Source of the DNA: an uncultured Paludibacter sp.
GTDB lineage: Bacteria; Bacteroidota; Bacteroidia; Bacteroidales; Paludibacteraceae
Length of the DNA: 6,072 bases
Direction: 5' to 3'
Assembly (NCBI GenBank): GCA_937927845.1
Contig: CALFXE010000052.1
Span: 1 to 6,072 of the forward strand
The position numbers and the translations under genes were made by a program. Shown in pieces: positions 1 through 5,317 of the stretch. The notes beneath the pieces were generated by a model. The model was not told the DNA's origin. It saw nothing but the letters and a program-made list of their open reading frames with translations, and searched no databases. Within the stretch, counting starts at the first letter, position 1. Every line of letters begins with the position of its first letter.

Positions 1-75
1 CGGGATAGTCTCAGCGACGGGAATACCAACCGTGTGGGTGAGAGAAGCAGTCAACTACCCTCTGAGGGTGCGGGG
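1..75 (+). repeat. Pre-toxin block, copy 1 (right end only, subtype A)
   Basis: Matches 2524-2598 of copy 3 base for base except in the codons just before SEGAG, where CTACCC replaces CGGCTC and changes R-L to L-P. Homology stops after the GGGTGCGGGG that encodes the G-A-G. Confidence 0.88.
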
Positions 76-480
76 CACAAGATTTCCGGCAAGATATATA
101 CGCCAATAGATTATAAAGGCACGGTAAAAGTTAACGGAGAAGTAAAAGACGTTAGCCGCCGTGTATATCAAAGAAACGACATTGATTTAGTTTATTTTGA
201 TGAAACAACAGGGTTAACCAATTTAGAACGTATGCAAGCAGGAAAACCACCAATAGGTGCTGACAGAAATCCTGTTGAGTTGCACCACATTTTACAAAAA
301 GAAGTCGGACCAATGGCCGAACTTCGAGAGACTACACATCAAGAATATTATTCTCAACTGCATGGTTTAGTTAAAAGCGGTGCCAGTTTCAGAAACAATC
401 CTTTGTTAAACAAGCAATATAATAATTTTAGGTATAATTATTGGAAATGGCGAGCTAGCCTTATTACTGGAGGTAATTAA
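1..480 (+). CDS. Toxin 1: C-terminal part of a polymorphic toxin, LHH-type HNH/Endo VII nuclease (5' end outside window)
   Basis: The frame is open from base 1, so this is the last 159 residues of a longer protein; the GTG at 34 is not a credible start. Residues 1-25 are the conserved pre-toxin block (RDSLSDGN..., ending SSQLPSEGAG). The variable toxin domain follows. It carries E-L-H-H at residues 93-96, then G-P-x-A-E-L, then T-H-Q-E-Y-Y (H113) and L-H-G (H121), and ends in an aromatic/basic tail (FRYNYWKWRA). This LHH plus downstream histidines is the signature of the LHH group of the HNH/Endonuclease VII fold, which cuts nucleic acid in rival cells and is found at the tips of toxins such as Bacillus YobL. 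The next gene is a SUKH immunity gene starting 2 bases after the stop, which fits. Whether the missing upstream part is a full secreted toxin or another orphan cassette cannot be seen. Confidence 0.85.
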   Translation, partial: RDSLSDGNTNRVGERSSQLPSEGAGHKISGKIYTPIDYKGTVKVNGEVKDVSRRVYQRNDIDLVYFDETTGLTNLERMQAGKPPIGADRNPVELHHILQKEVGPMAELRETTHQEYYSQLHGLVKSGASFRNNPLLNKQYNNFRYNYWKWRASLITGGN

Positions 481-481
481 T

Positions 482-904
482 ATGTATGATTACTTGTATA
501 AAACAATAAAAGAAAATGAAAGTAAAGGTGATTTTACTTACGCTAAAGTAACAGATAGTATGTTAAGTGAGGCAGAAACTCGACTTAACCTTAAGCTTCC
601 AAGTACCTATAAGTGGTTCTTAATGAACTATGGACAGGGTGGAATCGGTGGTATCGAAGTTCTTGGAATTGGGAAAAACGGCAAAATGGTCTTTGTTGAT
701 GAGACTATAAAGTACCGTTCTTATGGACTGCCACAAGATGTTATCTTAATCGAAAACTGCGATGAGTGGGTATACTGCATTCAATCTATGAACGGGAAAG
801 TTGAAATGTGGTCTCCGGGGGATAAAATTTGTACGGGTGTGTATGATAACTTTGAGACATATCTTTTGGATAGAATCAACGATATACTTGAAAACTTATC
901 TTGA
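482..904 (+). CDS. Immunity 1: SUKH (SMI1/KNR4) family immunity protein, YobK-like
   Basis: A 140-residue cytoplasmic protein with no signal peptide or membrane segment. The SMI1/KNR4 signature is clear: an amphipathic first helix, then L-K-L-P-S-T-Y-K-W-F-L (residues 37-47) followed by N-Y-G-Q-G-G (49-54), and later strands with conserved Trp/Tyr and a C-terminal helix. SUKH proteins bind and neutralise nuclease toxins, very often HNH/Endo VII ones. The YKWFL..YG.GG run resembles Bacillus YobK, partner of the LHH toxin YobL, matching the toxin directly upstream. The ATG at 482 is supported by GGAGG at 469-473, inside the end of the toxin frame, 8 bases before the start. This suggests translational coupling to toxin 1. 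No terminator follows before cassette 2. Confidence 0.88.
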   Translation: MYDYLYKTIKENESKGDFTYAKVTDSMLSEAETRLNLKLPSTYKWFLMNYGQGGIGGIEVLGIGKNGKMVFVDETIKYRSYGLPQDVILIENCDEWVYCIQSMNGKVEMWSPGDKICTGVYDNFETYLLDRINDILENLS

Positions 905-942
905 AATCCAGGTAGGTCTAAATGTAGTTTATAGTAAAGTGC

Positions 943-1233
943 ATGGAGCAGATGAAGGGCTCCAATGACCTTATGTTTCTTGAGAGGAGCATGTCCGATT
1001 CCGGCGCTTGGGTAAACCCTGATGAAAAGCTGCAACGGTTGAAGGATACAGTTGCTGCAAGGAAGCTGAATATCAGTCTGGCTCAATATCGGCAAGGGCT
1101 GAAAATCATTGAGCACACCCAAAAAGAGTTTGCCAGGATATTTTCTAAGAGGGTCCGGGATAGTCTCAGCGGCGGGAATGCCAACCGCGCGGGTGAGAGA
1201 AGCAATCAACGGCTCATTGAGGGTGCGGGGAGT
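943..1233 (+). repeat. Pre-toxin block, copy 2 (subtype B)
   Basis: Homology to copy 3 begins at the ATG of 943 (equivalent to 2311) and ends after GGGTGCGGGGAGT. From 973 to 1234 it differs from copy 5 (4708-4969) at only three bases by eye. Subtype B reads SGGNANRAGERSNQ before RLIEGAG. Confidence 0.92.
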
Positions 1234-1614
1234 ATAGGTTTAGATTCTGATATCCTTATTGATTCTTATAAAAATATGCGGAATAATCCAGATGTAATAG
1301 GACAATCGCATCACTTAAACCAAGATGCTGCATTTAGAGATGTAATACCTAAAAATGACGGGTTGTGCGTGGAATTAGAAGGTAACGCATTTAGAGATGT
1401 AGGAAGTCCTCACTATTCAGCGCATGAAAACTTGGAAAGCTTTTGGAACAATTTCAGATCCAAAGGAGACCTATACGGAGACACCCCAAAAATTTCGGAC
1501 TATAACTCGGCATTATATGATTCTTTGCGTGCAGCTGGACTATCAGATGCTCAAGCAAAGGTTGCAGTTCAAAATGCGGCAAAACAGCAATTACAATATG
1601 GATTTAGCGAATGA
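943..1614 (+). CDS. Toxin 2: orphan cassette with SHH-type HNH/Endo VII nuclease toxin domain
   Basis: A 223-residue frame. Residues 1-97 are the conserved pre-toxin block (MEQMKGS... to SNQRLIEGAGS at 87-97); residues 98-223 are the variable toxin. The toxin shows Q-S-H-H (S122, H123, H124), an A-F-R-D-V motif repeated before and after a short loop, then G-S-P-H-Y-S-A-H-E with H157 and H161, the histidine layout of the Tox-SHH group of the HNH/Endo VII nuclease fold. The ATG at 943 coincides with the left end of homology to cassette 3 and is not preceded by a usable Shine-Dalgarno; an in-frame TAG at 925-927 blocks any longer frame. With no secretion or delivery domain it looks like a stored toxin tip rather than an independently exported protein. 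Only 38 bases separate it from immunity 1, with no terminator, so read-through transcription is plausible. Confidence 0.84.
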   Translation: MEQMKGSNDLMFLERSMSDSGAWVNPDEKLQRLKDTVAARKLNISLAQYRQGLKIIEHTQKEFARIFSKRVRDSLSGGNANRAGERSNQRLIEGAGSIGLDSDILIDSYKNMRNNPDVIGQSHHLNQDAAFRDVIPKNDGLCVELEGNAFRDVGSPHYSAHENLESFWNNFRSKGDLYGDTPKISDYNSALYDSLRAAGLSDAQAKVAVQNAAKQQLQYGFSE

Positions 1615-1672
1615 TTCCTTCGTTCTAAGAATTCCAGGACGGATTAATTTTAAAAGATAGCAACACAATTGC

Positions 1673-1680
1673 GGAAAGGA
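1673..1680 (+). promoter_or_regulatory. Ribosome binding site fixing the immunity 2 start
   Basis: GGAAAGGA, 6 bases before ATG 1687. It rules out the upstream in-frame TTG at 1669. Confidence 0.75.
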
Positions 1681-1686
1681 CAAAAG

Positions 1687-2085
1687 ATGGAAGTATCAGA
1701 ATATTTTCAAGCGGCAAATTACATCTCAGACGAAATTTTTCGTGCATCAAAGACGGACACGTCAAAAATGAATGAGCAAGAAAAGCAAATAATGGGAGCT
1801 TTTTGTTTTGGAGCGTTGAATGGATATTCATTAGAAAATAGGATAAGTACGGTTCAAATTCAAAGCGCTATGATTGCTATATTGGTACAGAAGCTTCAAT
1901 ATGACCCATCGGTTGCTGCTCAGTTTTTCGATTTTTTAGTTAAATGTGCAGAAAAAGATTATCATCCGACTATGAATGTAATTATTCATAGGGGGGTTGA
2001 AGGCTATTATCAGTTAGAAGATTCGAATAAATTGCGAGAGAATATATCATATATTCATAAAATGGTTAAGAAGTACAATAAATAA
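1687..2085 (+). CDS. Immunity 2: predicted alpha-helical immunity protein, possibly Imm48 family
   Basis: A 132-residue acidic, mostly helical cytoplasmic protein immediately after the SHH toxin, so almost certainly its antidote. Visible landmarks: M-N-E-Q-E-K-Q-I near residues 28-35, F-G-A-L-N-G (41-46), and Y-H-P-T ... I-I-H-R-G-V-E-G-Y-Y-Q-L (92-110). This pattern matches my memory of Imm48 proteins found beside secreted Bacillota toxins, but the family name is not certain. I chose the ATG at 1687 because GGAAAGGA at 1673-1680 lies 6 bases upstream; the in-frame TTG at 1669 would start before that site. The 72-base gap from the toxin stop holds nothing else recognisable. A hairpin with a T-run follows the stop directly. 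After the stop the same frame stays open into toxin 3. Confidence 0.68.
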   Translation: MEVSEYFQAANYISDEIFRASKTDTSKMNEQEKQIMGAFCFGALNGYSLENRISTVQIQSAMIAILVQKLQYDPSVAAQFFDFLVKCAEKDYHPTMNVIIHRGVEGYYQLEDSNKLRENISYIHKMVKKYNK

Positions 2086-2088
2086 GCA

Positions 2089-2124
2089 ACCGAGTTTCTG
2101 GCTCAACTCGGTAAGATTTTTATT
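2089..2124 (+). terminator. Rho-independent terminator after immunity 2
   Basis: A perfect 8-base stem (ACCGAGTT / AACTCGGT, 2089-2096 with 2105-2112), an 8-base loop, then AAGATTTTTATT. It begins 4 bases after the stop of immunity 2 and would insulate cassette 3 from upstream transcription. Confidence 0.82.
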
Positions 2125-2170
2125 AGGTCCTACACCACATGTGCGACCACTTATGCCAGAAGCCCCGAAA

Positions 2171-2187
2171 GCCCGGCAATGCCGGGC
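2171..2187. repeat. 17-base palindrome centred on the cassette 3 junction
   Basis: GCCCGGCA-A-TGCCGGGC: two perfect 8-base arms around one central base at 2179, which is exactly where identity with copy 6 begins. Copy 6 lacks the left arm, so the palindrome exists only at the junction. Confidence 0.75.
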
Positions 2188-2601
2188 GGCAAGGTTACCT
2201 CGGGGGTAACAAGCAGTGCTGTGAATCCTGTGGCGGGTAACGGACTGCGCTATCCGGTTATAAATGCGGTTGCAAATCGAGGGGCAAGCGGGTATAATGG
2301 AAGCAACTTGATGGAGCAGATGAAGGGCTCCCATGGCTTTATGTTTCTTGAGAGGAGCATGTTCGATTCCGGCGCTTGGGTAAACCCTGATGAAAAGCTG
2401 CAGCGATTGAAGGATGCTTTTGCTGCAAGGAAGCTAAATATCAGTCTGGATCAATATCGGCATGGGCTGAAAATCATTGAGCACACCCAAAAAGAGTTTG
2501 CCAAGATATTTTCTAAGAGGATCCGGGATAGTCTCAGCGACGGGAATACCAACCGTGTGGGTGAGAGAAGCAGTCAACGGCTCTCTGAGGGTGCGGGGAG
2601 T
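2179..2601 (+). repeat. Pre-toxin block, copy 3 (longest complete copy, subtype A)
   Basis: The first 124 bases are identical to the right edge of the window (5949-6072). From 2311 it is homologous to copies 2 and 5, and from 2524 to copy 1. Subtype A reads SDGNTNRVGERSSQ before RLSEGAG. The block is visibly richer in GC than the toxin and immunity sequences on either side. Confidence 0.93.
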
Positions 2602-3099
2602 AAGGCTATTGATGATGCAGCTGAAGCATTAATGGATGGTGCTCAGTATACAAAAGTTGGAAGAATTAAAGCTTTAAAGCCAAATATATCATACAAAAGT
2701 ACAGGCGGACATTTATATAAAACAGGTTCTCTTGGTAGAATTGATAGTGTCGAAGGTGCTTTAAAATTAGGCAATGGAAAAAGAAATGATTATGCTCAAA
2801 AAGTAGCTGGTCGTGAAGATCGACTTGCAGACGACCATGGCGGACACTTGATTGCGAGTATCTTTGAAGGTTCAGGCGATCATGATAATCTTGTACCTAT
2901 GAATGGAAATTTGAATCAAGGTGCATGGAAGGCTATGGAGAATACTTGGGCTGATGCACTAAAAGAAGGCAAGGAAGTTAAAGTTCTTATTGATACAGTT
3001 TATAGTGGAAACTCACAGCGCCCATCTAAGTTTATCGTTGAATATGTCATAAATGGCGAGAAGAAATTTAAAATATTTAACAATATTGCAGGAGGTTGA
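2179..3099 (+). CDS. Toxin 3: orphan cassette with DNA/RNA non-specific endonuclease toxin domain (YeeF-like)
   Basis: A 306-residue frame. Residues 1-141 are the longest complete copy of the pre-toxin block seen here (MPGGKV... through MEQMKGS at 45-51 to SSQRLSEGAGS at 131-141). Residues 142-306 are the toxin: D-D-H-G-G-H at 218-223 (the DRGH-like catalytic motif), D-N-L-V-P-M-N (236-242), N-x-N-Q-G-A-W (244-250), then strand-rich sequence with N-S-Q-R-P-S-K-F. This layout is typical of the Endonuclease_NS_2 group, metal-dependent nucleases cutting DNA and RNA, as in the C-terminus of Bacillus YeeF; the downstream YezG-like gene confirms the pairing. The start is uncertain: ATG 2179 lacks a Shine-Dalgarno, ATG 2311 has only a weak GGAAG, and the frame is open from 2086. 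Absence of a good start and of any export domain suggests a silent or poorly expressed tip. Confidence 0.86.
   Translation: MPGGKVTSGVTSSAVNPVAGNGLRYPVINAVANRGASGYNGSNLMEQMKGSHGFMFLERSMFDSGAWVNPDEKLQRLKDAFAARKLNISLDQYRHGLKIIEHTQKEFAKIFSKRIRDSLSDGNTNRVGERSSQRLSEGAGSKAIDDAAEALMDGAQYTKVGRIKALKPNISYKSTGGHLYKTGSLGRIDSVEGALKLGNGKRNDYAQKVAGREDRLADDHGGHLIASIFEGSGDHDNLVPMNGNLNQGAWKAMENTWADALKEGKEVKVLIDTVYSGNSQRPSKFIVEYVINGEKKFKIFNNIAGG
3091..3095 (+). promoter_or_regulatory. Ribosome binding site for immunity 3, inside toxin 3
   Basis: GGAGG, 9 bases before ATG 3105 and directly ahead of the toxin stop TGA (3097-3099). It selects ATG 3105 over TTG 3096 and implies coupled translation. Confidence 0.8.
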
Positions 3100-3104
3100 T
3101 TTTA

Positions 3105-3515
3105 ATGATTGAAAATTTAAACGAATCATATTTTGAAAAACTAGCTGAAGCTTTAGACAATATCATTCCAGTAGCTTGGGACACGATTATTTTTTATGTG
3201 GAAATTGAGCCAGATGTAGTTACTCACCTCTTCTATTTTAAAGAATCGGGAAATAGTAATTTCACTCAAGGTGGAGATATCTACGAAAAATATAACGTGA
3301 GTAGAAAAGAATATTTACTCTATGTATCAGAAGTTTCTGATTTAATTTTAGAATTTAATTCTGAATATTCAGATCAAGCTGATAGCAAGTGGACTTCTTT
3401 AACTTTTTTACTTGAATCAACTGGGGAATTTAAAACTGAATTTGGTTATGATAATCTTGAATTAAAATCAGATACAAATAGACACAATGAATGGAAAGAG
3501 AAATATCTATCTTAG
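3105..3515 (+). CDS. Immunity 3: YezG family (DUF600) immunity protein
   Basis: A 136-residue acidic cytoplasmic protein. The family features are plain: an N-terminal helix followed by I-I-P-V-A-W-D (20-26), a strand ending in Y-F with K-E-S-G-N-S, a D-I-x-E-K-Y-N-V segment, and the hallmark W-T-S-L-T-F-L-L-E-S-T-G-E-F followed by G-Y-D (about 96-116). YezG is the antidote of the YeeF nuclease toxin in Bacillus, which matches toxin 3 directly upstream. I chose ATG 3105 because GGAGG at 3091-3095 sits 9 bases before it; the in-frame TTG at 3096 abuts the Shine-Dalgarno and cannot use it. The ribosome site lies inside the last codons of the toxin, whose stop is at 3097-3099, so the two are probably translationally coupled. 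Confidence 0.9.
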   Translation: MIENLNESYFEKLAEALDNIIPVAWDTIIFYVEIEPDVVTHLFYFKESGNSNFTQGGDIYEKYNVSRKEYLLYVSEVSDLILEFNSEYSDQADSKWTSLTFLLESTGEFKTEFGYDNLELKSDTNRHNEWKEKYLS

Positions 3516-3582
3516 TACATAGGTTTCACAATGCTATCTCACGATCGTCAATACTACTTGAAGTATTTCCATAAACACAGTA

Positions 3583-4023
3583 TTGAATAATAACAGCACC
3601 TTAAGCAATCAACGGCTCTCTGAGGGTGCGGGGAAGACATTCTCAAAAGGTTCAACGATACCAATTGATATCTTGGAGACAAAACCTAAATACTCTCCGG
3701 CACCGGAAAAATGGCTGGATAATCATGGGCGAACAACCATTGAAAACGGGGCATGGAAATATACAAATGCACAGGGCACTTCCGTTACTTACAAGAATGG
3801 TTATCCTGACTTTAAAGGTTCTGGTTATGTGAAACAAGAGGTTGATATTGGTGGTTTTAGTAATAGAACTGCTGACTTTAAAAAAGCTGATCGTCTTACT
3901 ACTCAACCTAAAAGTCCTGATAGCACTTGGCATCATAATGAGAATGGCAGAACATTGCAGGAAGTGAACAGGGATATTCATAAGCAGTTTACTCATAGAG
4001 GCGGAATTTCAGAAATGAAATAA
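3583..4023 (+). CDS. Toxin 4: minimal orphan cassette with WHH-type HNH nuclease toxin domain
   Basis: The frame is open from 3562 after a TGA; the only possible start is TTG 3583, with no Shine-Dalgarno, so this is best seen as a toxin tip without its own start. Only about 10 residues of pre-toxin block remain (SNQRLSEGAG, residues 8-17). The toxin domain (18-146) begins with Y-S-P-A-P-E-K-W, has the G-x-P-D-F-K-G-S-G-Y-V-K segment, and ends with the catalytic run T-W-H-H (W116, H117, H118), N-G-R-T-L-Q-E-V, R-D-I-H (H133), F-T-H-R-G-G (H138). This is the WHH group of the HNH/Endo VII nuclease fold. The SUKH immunity gene begins 13 bases after the stop. The short block could recombine with a full toxin only through about 30 bases of identity, or through sequences further out. 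Confidence 0.82.
   Translation: MNNNSTLSNQRLSEGAGKTFSKGSTIPIDILETKPKYSPAPEKWLDNHGRTTIENGAWKYTNAQGTSVTYKNGYPDFKGSGYVKQEVDIGGFSNRTADFKKADRLTTQPKSPDSTWHHNENGRTLQEVNRDIHKQFTHRGGISEMK
3603..3633 (+). repeat. Pre-toxin block, copy 4 (about 30-base remnant, mosaic)
   Basis: Only the right end encoding SNQRLSEGAG remains. AGCAATCAACGG matches subtype B (copies 2 and 5), while CTCTCTGAGGG matches subtype A (copy 3), so it looks like a cross-over between the two. Confidence 0.85.
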
Positions 4024-4036
4024 GAGGAGAATTTAA

Positions 4037-4477
4037 ATGGCAATTAAAAGTTTTGGACAGGCTAAAATGGAAGACATTCGATTGATAGAAAAAAAATATG
4101 ACGTAAAACTCCCAGATGATTATATTAATTTTCTACTTGATTATAATGGTGGAGATGTAGAGCTTGATGATGATAATAATGTTTATGTCAGGTATTTGAA
4201 AAATTATATTCATGTGGATATATTACTCGGTATTAATACTGGCAACACGGATCTTGATATTGAAAAATGGACAGATGATTATAAGCATGATATGCGTGAA
4301 GGAATGATAATAATTGGGCATAGTTATGAACATGGATTTATTGTTTTGAACTGTTATCCTAATAATCAGTGCATAAGTTATTGGGATGATACTTATGAGT
4401 TTGAATGCTCAGATGATGAGTCGAATAACTATTTTATGACTGATACATTTAATGAACTTGTGAAAGGAATTATTTAA
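4037..4477 (+). CDS. Immunity 4: SUKH (SMI1/KNR4) family immunity protein
   Basis: A 146-residue, strongly acidic cytoplasmic protein. The SUKH opening motif is I-E-K-K-Y-D-V-K-L-P-D-D-Y-I-N-F-L-L (17-34) followed by Y-N-G-G-D (36-40). A central I-I-I-G-H-S-Y-E-H-G-F-I-V-L strand pair and a Y-W-D-D-T-Y-E-F segment follow, then a C-terminal helix. It is clearly diverged from immunity 1, sharing mainly the fold motifs, so it probably does not cross-protect. Position directly after the WHH toxin identifies the partner; SUKH proteins commonly protect against HNH nucleases. ATG 4037 has a GGAG (4026-4029) 7 bases upstream, overlapping the toxin stop region. A hairpin without a good T-run follows. 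Confidence 0.86.
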   Translation: MAIKSFGQAKMEDIRLIEKKYDVKLPDDYINFLLDYNGGDVELDDDNNVYVRYLKNYIHVDILLGINTGNTDLDIEKWTDDYKHDMREGMIIIGHSYEHGFIVLNCYPNNQCISYWDDTYEFECSDDESNNYFMTDTFNELVKGII

Positions 4478-4493
4478 CGAATAAGCAGGAGAG

Positions 4494-4523
4494 GACAACC
4501 GCCCATTGATATGAGCGGTTGTC
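4494..4523 (+). terminator. Hairpin after immunity 4, probable terminator
   Basis: A perfect 9-base stem GACAACCGC / GCGGTTGTC with a 12-base loop (4503-4514), 17 bases after the stop. The T-run after it is weak (TGCATTATTCTG), so termination may be partial. A related hairpin occurs after immunity 5. Confidence 0.6.
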
Positions 4524-4548
4524 TGCATTATTCTGACTGAGCTTGCGG

Positions 4549-4587
4549 TTATGAAATATCGCTTAACACCCCATCTTTATCATGCAT
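4549..4587 (-). pseudogene. Minus-strand peptide tail, copy A (gene remnant?)
   Basis: Read on the minus strand: MHDKDGVLSDIS then TAA. It aligns codon for codon with a second tail at 5684-5722, in the same place relative to the neighbouring hairpin. The frame is closed by a TAA a few codons further upstream on the minus strand (inside the 4596-4620 inverted repeat region), so it is at most the last codons of a lost gene. Function unknown. Confidence 0.35.
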
Positions 4588-4692
4588 AACGTTACTAACG
4601 ACTCTGACACAGAGTCGTTATCTGATGATGAAGTTTTCAATTATCATGATGGCATTGATGTTACTTTGGGCGTTGACAAGGTCAAGGAATAA
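4582..4692 (+). other. Short 36-codon frame between hairpin and cassette 5
   Basis: ATG 4582 opens a frame encoding an acidic peptide (MHNVTNDSDTESLSDDE... GVDKVKE) that stops at 4690-4692, just before cassette 5. There is no ribosome site before it and it overlaps copy A of the minus-strand tail by a few bases. The second half has ordinary codon use and could be the 3' end of a lost gene, for instance an old immunity gene. I cannot identify it. Together with the hairpins this is all that the 4478-4707 gap holds. Confidence 0.25.
4596..4620. repeat. Perfect inverted repeat, 10-base arms
   Basis: TAACGACTCT / AGAGTCGTTA around a 5-base loop (GACAC). No T-run follows, so it is unlikely to be a terminator; it could be a protein site or a scar of rearrangement. 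Confidence 0.6.
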
Positions 4693-4707
4693 CTGAAACA
4701 GCCCCAA

Positions 4708-4969
4708 ATGTTTCTTGAGAGGAGCATGTCCGATTCTGGCGCTTGGGTAAACCCTGATGAAAAGCTGCAGCGATTGAAGGATACAGTTGCTGCAAGGAAG
4801 CTGAATATCAGTCTGGCTCAATATCGGCAAGGGCTGAAAATCATTGAGCACACCCAAAAAGAGTTTGCCAGGATATTTTCTAAGAGGGTCCGGGATAGTC
4901 TCAGCGGCGGGAATGCCAACCGCGCGGGTGAGAGAAGCAATCAACGGCTCATTGAGGGTGCGGGGAGTA
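4708..4969 (+). repeat. Pre-toxin block, copy 5 (subtype B, starts at MFLERS)
   Basis: Nearly identical to 973-1234. Left identity ends abruptly at the ATG, where flanking bases differ (AA versus TT), marking a junction different from that of copy 2. Confidence 0.92.
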
Positions 4970-5301
4970 ATAAAATACCATGGGATAGTTGGAACAATTA
5001 TGAAAAGGTTAGCTTAAATGGACAAACATATGCTCAGGTTGGTAATAGGTTGTACTCAAAACATGCAGTCGATAGACTGCAACCAATTGGGAAGCGTTTT
5101 GGTCCATATATATATATATATCAAGGTCTAAATGGGAAAGACTATGGTAGAAGTATAGCTCCTCAATATGTAGAAGATGTTATAAGTTCTACACAACCAG
5201 AGTATCAGCATCGAACAGGGAATTATTCGCATAAGTTAGGCGATGTTGAAGTAATTGTAAATTCACAAGGTGCAGTTGTAACTATACTTACATACAAGTA
5301 A
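4708..5301 (+). CDS. Toxin 5: orphan cassette with unrecognised toxin domain, possibly BECR/DUF4258-like RNase
   Basis: A 197-residue frame. Residues 1-87 are the pre-toxin block from MFLERS to SNQRLIEGAGS (77-87), nearly identical to cassette 2. Residues 88-197 form a compact variable domain of about 110 residues with Y-S-K-H-A-V-D-R-L (116-124), then R-S-I-A-P-Q-Y-V-E-D-V-I, and a C-terminal hairpin G-D-V-E-V-I-V-N ending V-V-T-I-L-T-Y-K. An early 'KHA..R' helix, an 'I....V..VI' helix and a final strand pair recall DUF4258-like proteins of the Barnase/EndoU/ColE5/RelE fold, many of which are RNases. I do not recognise a named family and the assignment is inference. ATG 4708 is the left end of homology; a TAA at 4690-4692 blocks extension and no Shine-Dalgarno is seen. 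A (AT)8 run lies inside it. An immunity-like gene with a good ribosome site follows. Confidence 0.6.
   Translation: MFLERSMSDSGAWVNPDEKLQRLKDTVAARKLNISLAQYRQGLKIIEHTQKEFARIFSKRVRDSLSGGNANRAGERSNQRLIEGAGSNKIPWDSWNNYEKVSLNGQTYAQVGNRLYSKHAVDRLQPIGKRFGPYIYIYQGLNGKDYGRSIAPQYVEDVISSTQPEYQHRTGNYSHKLGDVEVIVNSQGAVVTILTYK
5106..5121. repeat. (AT)8 dinucleotide run inside toxin 5
   Basis: Sixteen bases of uninterrupted AT repeats within the toxin 5 frame, encoding alternating Tyr and Ile between G-P and Q-G. Gain or loss of one unit would shift the frame ahead of the predicted active region. Confidence 0.9.
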
Positions 5302-5304
5302 ATG

Positions 5305-5311
5305 AAAGGAG
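5305..5311 (+). promoter_or_regulatory. Ribosome binding site fixing the immunity 5 start
   Basis: AAAGGAG, 6 bases before ATG 5318; it favours this ATG over the adjacent TTG at 5315. Confidence 0.75.
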
Positions 5312-5317
5312 AAATTG

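Noticed and set aside
901..935. TTGAAA ... TATAGT as a promoter for cassette 2
   Set aside because: Spacing between the two boxes is about 23 bases, too long for a normal sigma-70-type promoter.
781..1209. 142-codon minus-strand open frame beginning MIASLTRAVG, repeated at 4618-4944
   Set aside because: It is antisense to the pre-toxin block. It recurs only because the block is duplicated, and the plus-strand frame explains the conservation.
1424..1660. 78-codon plus-strand frame overlapping toxin 2
   Set aside because: Out-of-frame shadow of the SHH toxin domain.
3516..3582. Mobile-element remnant in the spacer before cassette 4
   Set aside because: Short CAATACT / AGTATTG inverted repeats are present, but I see no transposase fragment, target duplication or known end.
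3558..3586. TTGAAG, 17 bases, TATTGA as a promoter for cassette 4
   Set aside because: Spacing is right, but the -10 box matches only half the consensus; it is too weak to annotate.
3652..3996. 114-codon minus-strand open frame
   Set aside because: Antisense to the WHH toxin domain, with no ribosome site and no recognisable protein features.
4673..4701. TTGACA at 4673-4678 as a -35 box before cassette 5
   Set aside because: No acceptable -10 box at 16-18 bases; the region reads AAACAG.
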